Source: an uncultured Woeseiaceae bacterium (GTDB taxonomy: Bacteria; Pseudomonadota; Gammaproteobacteria; Steroidobacterales; Woeseiaceae). Taken from it: a DNA stretch of 32,028 nucleotides. Numbering within the stretch: position 1 is the stretch's first letter; the number at the start of each line of letters is the position of its first letter. The notes below the pieces were generated by a model. It saw only the letters and a program-made list of their open reading frames with translations, did not search any database and was not told the origin of the DNA. The stretch covers positions 1 to 32,028 of the forward strand of contig CAMYJB010000026.1 in the NCBI GenBank assembly GCA_947258565.1, given 5' to 3'. The translations under genes and the position numbers were made by a program. Positions 31,156 to 32,028 of the stretch are shown here, in pieces.

Positions 31156-32028
31156 GTGAACCTCGTCCTGCGCCTGGCCTGGCGGAACCTGTGGCGTCAG
31201 CCGCGCCGCACGTGGCTGACGACAGGTGCGATGGTGTTCTCCAACGTGCTGCTCGTCTTCATGATCTCGCTGCAGTTCGGCATGTACCGGCTGATGATCG
31301 AAAACTCCCTGCAGGCCTTCACCGGGCACATGCAGGTCCAGGCGCGGGGCTACAACGACGACAAGAAGATGCGCCAGACGGTGCCGGACATCGTGGCCCT
31401 CGCAAACGACCTGCGGACGGAACTCGGCAGCGACGAGGTCGCCGCCCGCGCAACCGCCTTCGCGCTCGCCTCCAGTGACGACCGCAGCTACGGGATTGCG
31501 GTGTTCGGCGTCGAACCGGAATTCGAACCACGGGTGTCCAGCATCCCGGGGCTGGTGCGCGACGGCCGCTACCTGGACGACAACGATGCCGCGGAGATCA
31601 TCATCGGCGCGGTGCTCGCTCGCAACCTGCGGGTCAAGGTGGGGGACGAACTCACGCTGCTCGGCAGCGGCAGGGACGGCTCGTTCGCAGCCGTCGTCGC
31701 CAACGTCGTGGGGATTTTCGACAGCGGCGTTGCCGAGCTCGATCGCACCATCGCGGAGATGCCGCTCGGGCTGTTCCAGGACGTGTTCTACATGCACGGC
31801 TCGGGCCACCAGGTCGTCGTGAATGCGCCGCGGCTCGGCCAGGTTGCCGAGCTCGGGCAGCGCGTCGCCGGCCTGCTACCGGAGGACCGGGATCTTGTAG
31901 TGCAGGACTGGGACGCGCTGCTCCCGGGCCTGAAGCAGGCGATCCAGGCGGATATCAGCAGTGCCGTGTTCATGTATGGCGTGCTGGTGATCCTGGTCGC
32001 ATTCAGCGTGCTGAACACCCAGCTGATG
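31156..32028 (+). CDS. ABC transporter permease, FtsX/MacB type (3'-truncated by window edge)
   Basis: 291 residues are visible from GTG 31156, open to the last base. N-terminus NLVLRLAWRNLWRQPRRTWLT leads into the first helix (GAMVFSNVLLVFMISLQFGM), as in LolC/LolE and MacB permeases. A large periplasmic domain follows (about 45-265: AFTGHMQVQARGYND, FGVEPEFEPRVSSIPGLVRDG, VLARNLRVKVGDELTLLG), then the second helix begins (FMYGVLVILVAFSVLNTQLM) at the edge. The full family length is about 400. It works with an ATPase of LolD/MacB type, probably just outside the window, and with the preceding LolA-like protein. Confidence 0.9.
   Translation, partial: MNLVLRLAWRNLWRQPRRTWLTTGAMVFSNVLLVFMISLQFGMYRLMIENSLQAFTGHMQVQARGYNDDKKMRQTVPDIVALANDLRTELGSDEVAARATAFALASSDDRSYGIAVFGVEPEFEPRVSSIPGLVRDGRYLDDNDAAEIIIGAVLARNLRVKVGDELTLLGSGRDGSFAAVVANVVGIFDSGVAELDRTIAEMPLGLFQDVFYMHGSGHQVVVNAPRLGQVAELGQRVAGLLPEDRDLVVQDWDALLPGLKQAIQADISSAVFMYGVLVILVAFSVLNTQLM

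Overview
The window looks like a stretch of chromosome from a free-living Gram-negative gammaproteobacterium. It is GC-rich (about 60% by eye) and densely coded. It carries many outer-membrane barrels, lipoproteins and envelope transporters, and LysR, TetR and ArsR regulators next to their targets. The mix (a pentameric ligand-gated channel homologue, a TIGR02001/TorF barrel, an MMPL-type RND pump with LolA-like partners, an M64 peptidase) fits marine or sediment gammaproteobacteria such as the Woeseia-like groups. The lineage is an inference; no rRNA or other marker is present.

Layout. 1-954: 3' part of an SLC13-type permease, cut by the window edge. 1067-1140: tRNA-Gly(CCC). 1184-3282: EthD-domain protein, pentameric channel homologue and TorF-type barrel, all rightward. 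3289-5739, leftward: a tight ECF sigma / zinc-finger anti-sigma / S8 peptidase operon. It is divergent from a rightward pair at 5881-8131: a lipoprotein with two CX4CH haem-like domains and a fusion of one CXXCH motif with an outer-membrane barrel. A short region containing an inverted repeat of ECF-like -35 elements separates the two operons. 8173-11320: racemase, D-cysteine desulfhydrase/cysteate lyase-type enzyme and FAD-linked 2-hydroxyacid dehydrogenase, convergent with a LysR regulator (11377-12285).

12434-19203: TetR regulator, RND (MMPL) pump, LolA-like periplasmic protein, outer-membrane barrel, then an ABC-2 ATPase/permease pair. Near-identical TetR-type operators lie before the regulator and before the pump. 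19204-19590 has no gene and is packed with inverted repeats. 19591-21003: secreted M64 metallopeptidase, divergent from an MFS permease, a small membrane protein of unknown function and a lipoprotein with a methyltransferase fold. 23825-24674: ArsR/AHSA1 pair. 25169-26875: DoxX and azoreductase, divergent from LysR. Then come a YhhN-family membrane protein, a small exported protein, a redoxin, an AI-2E-family permease and a CBS-pair protein. 30395-32028: a second LolA-like protein with an FtsX/MacB-type ABC permease that runs off the right edge.

The most interesting parts are (i) the divergent ECF/anti-sigma/protease and cytochrome-porin locus, which could be a regulated outer-membrane electron-transfer module; (ii) the TetR-controlled envelope-spanning export operon with its visible operators; (iii) the prokaryotic pentameric channel paired with a barrel; and (iv) the palindrome-rich element at 19204-19590. 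All functional statements come from reading motifs by eye; no database search was run.
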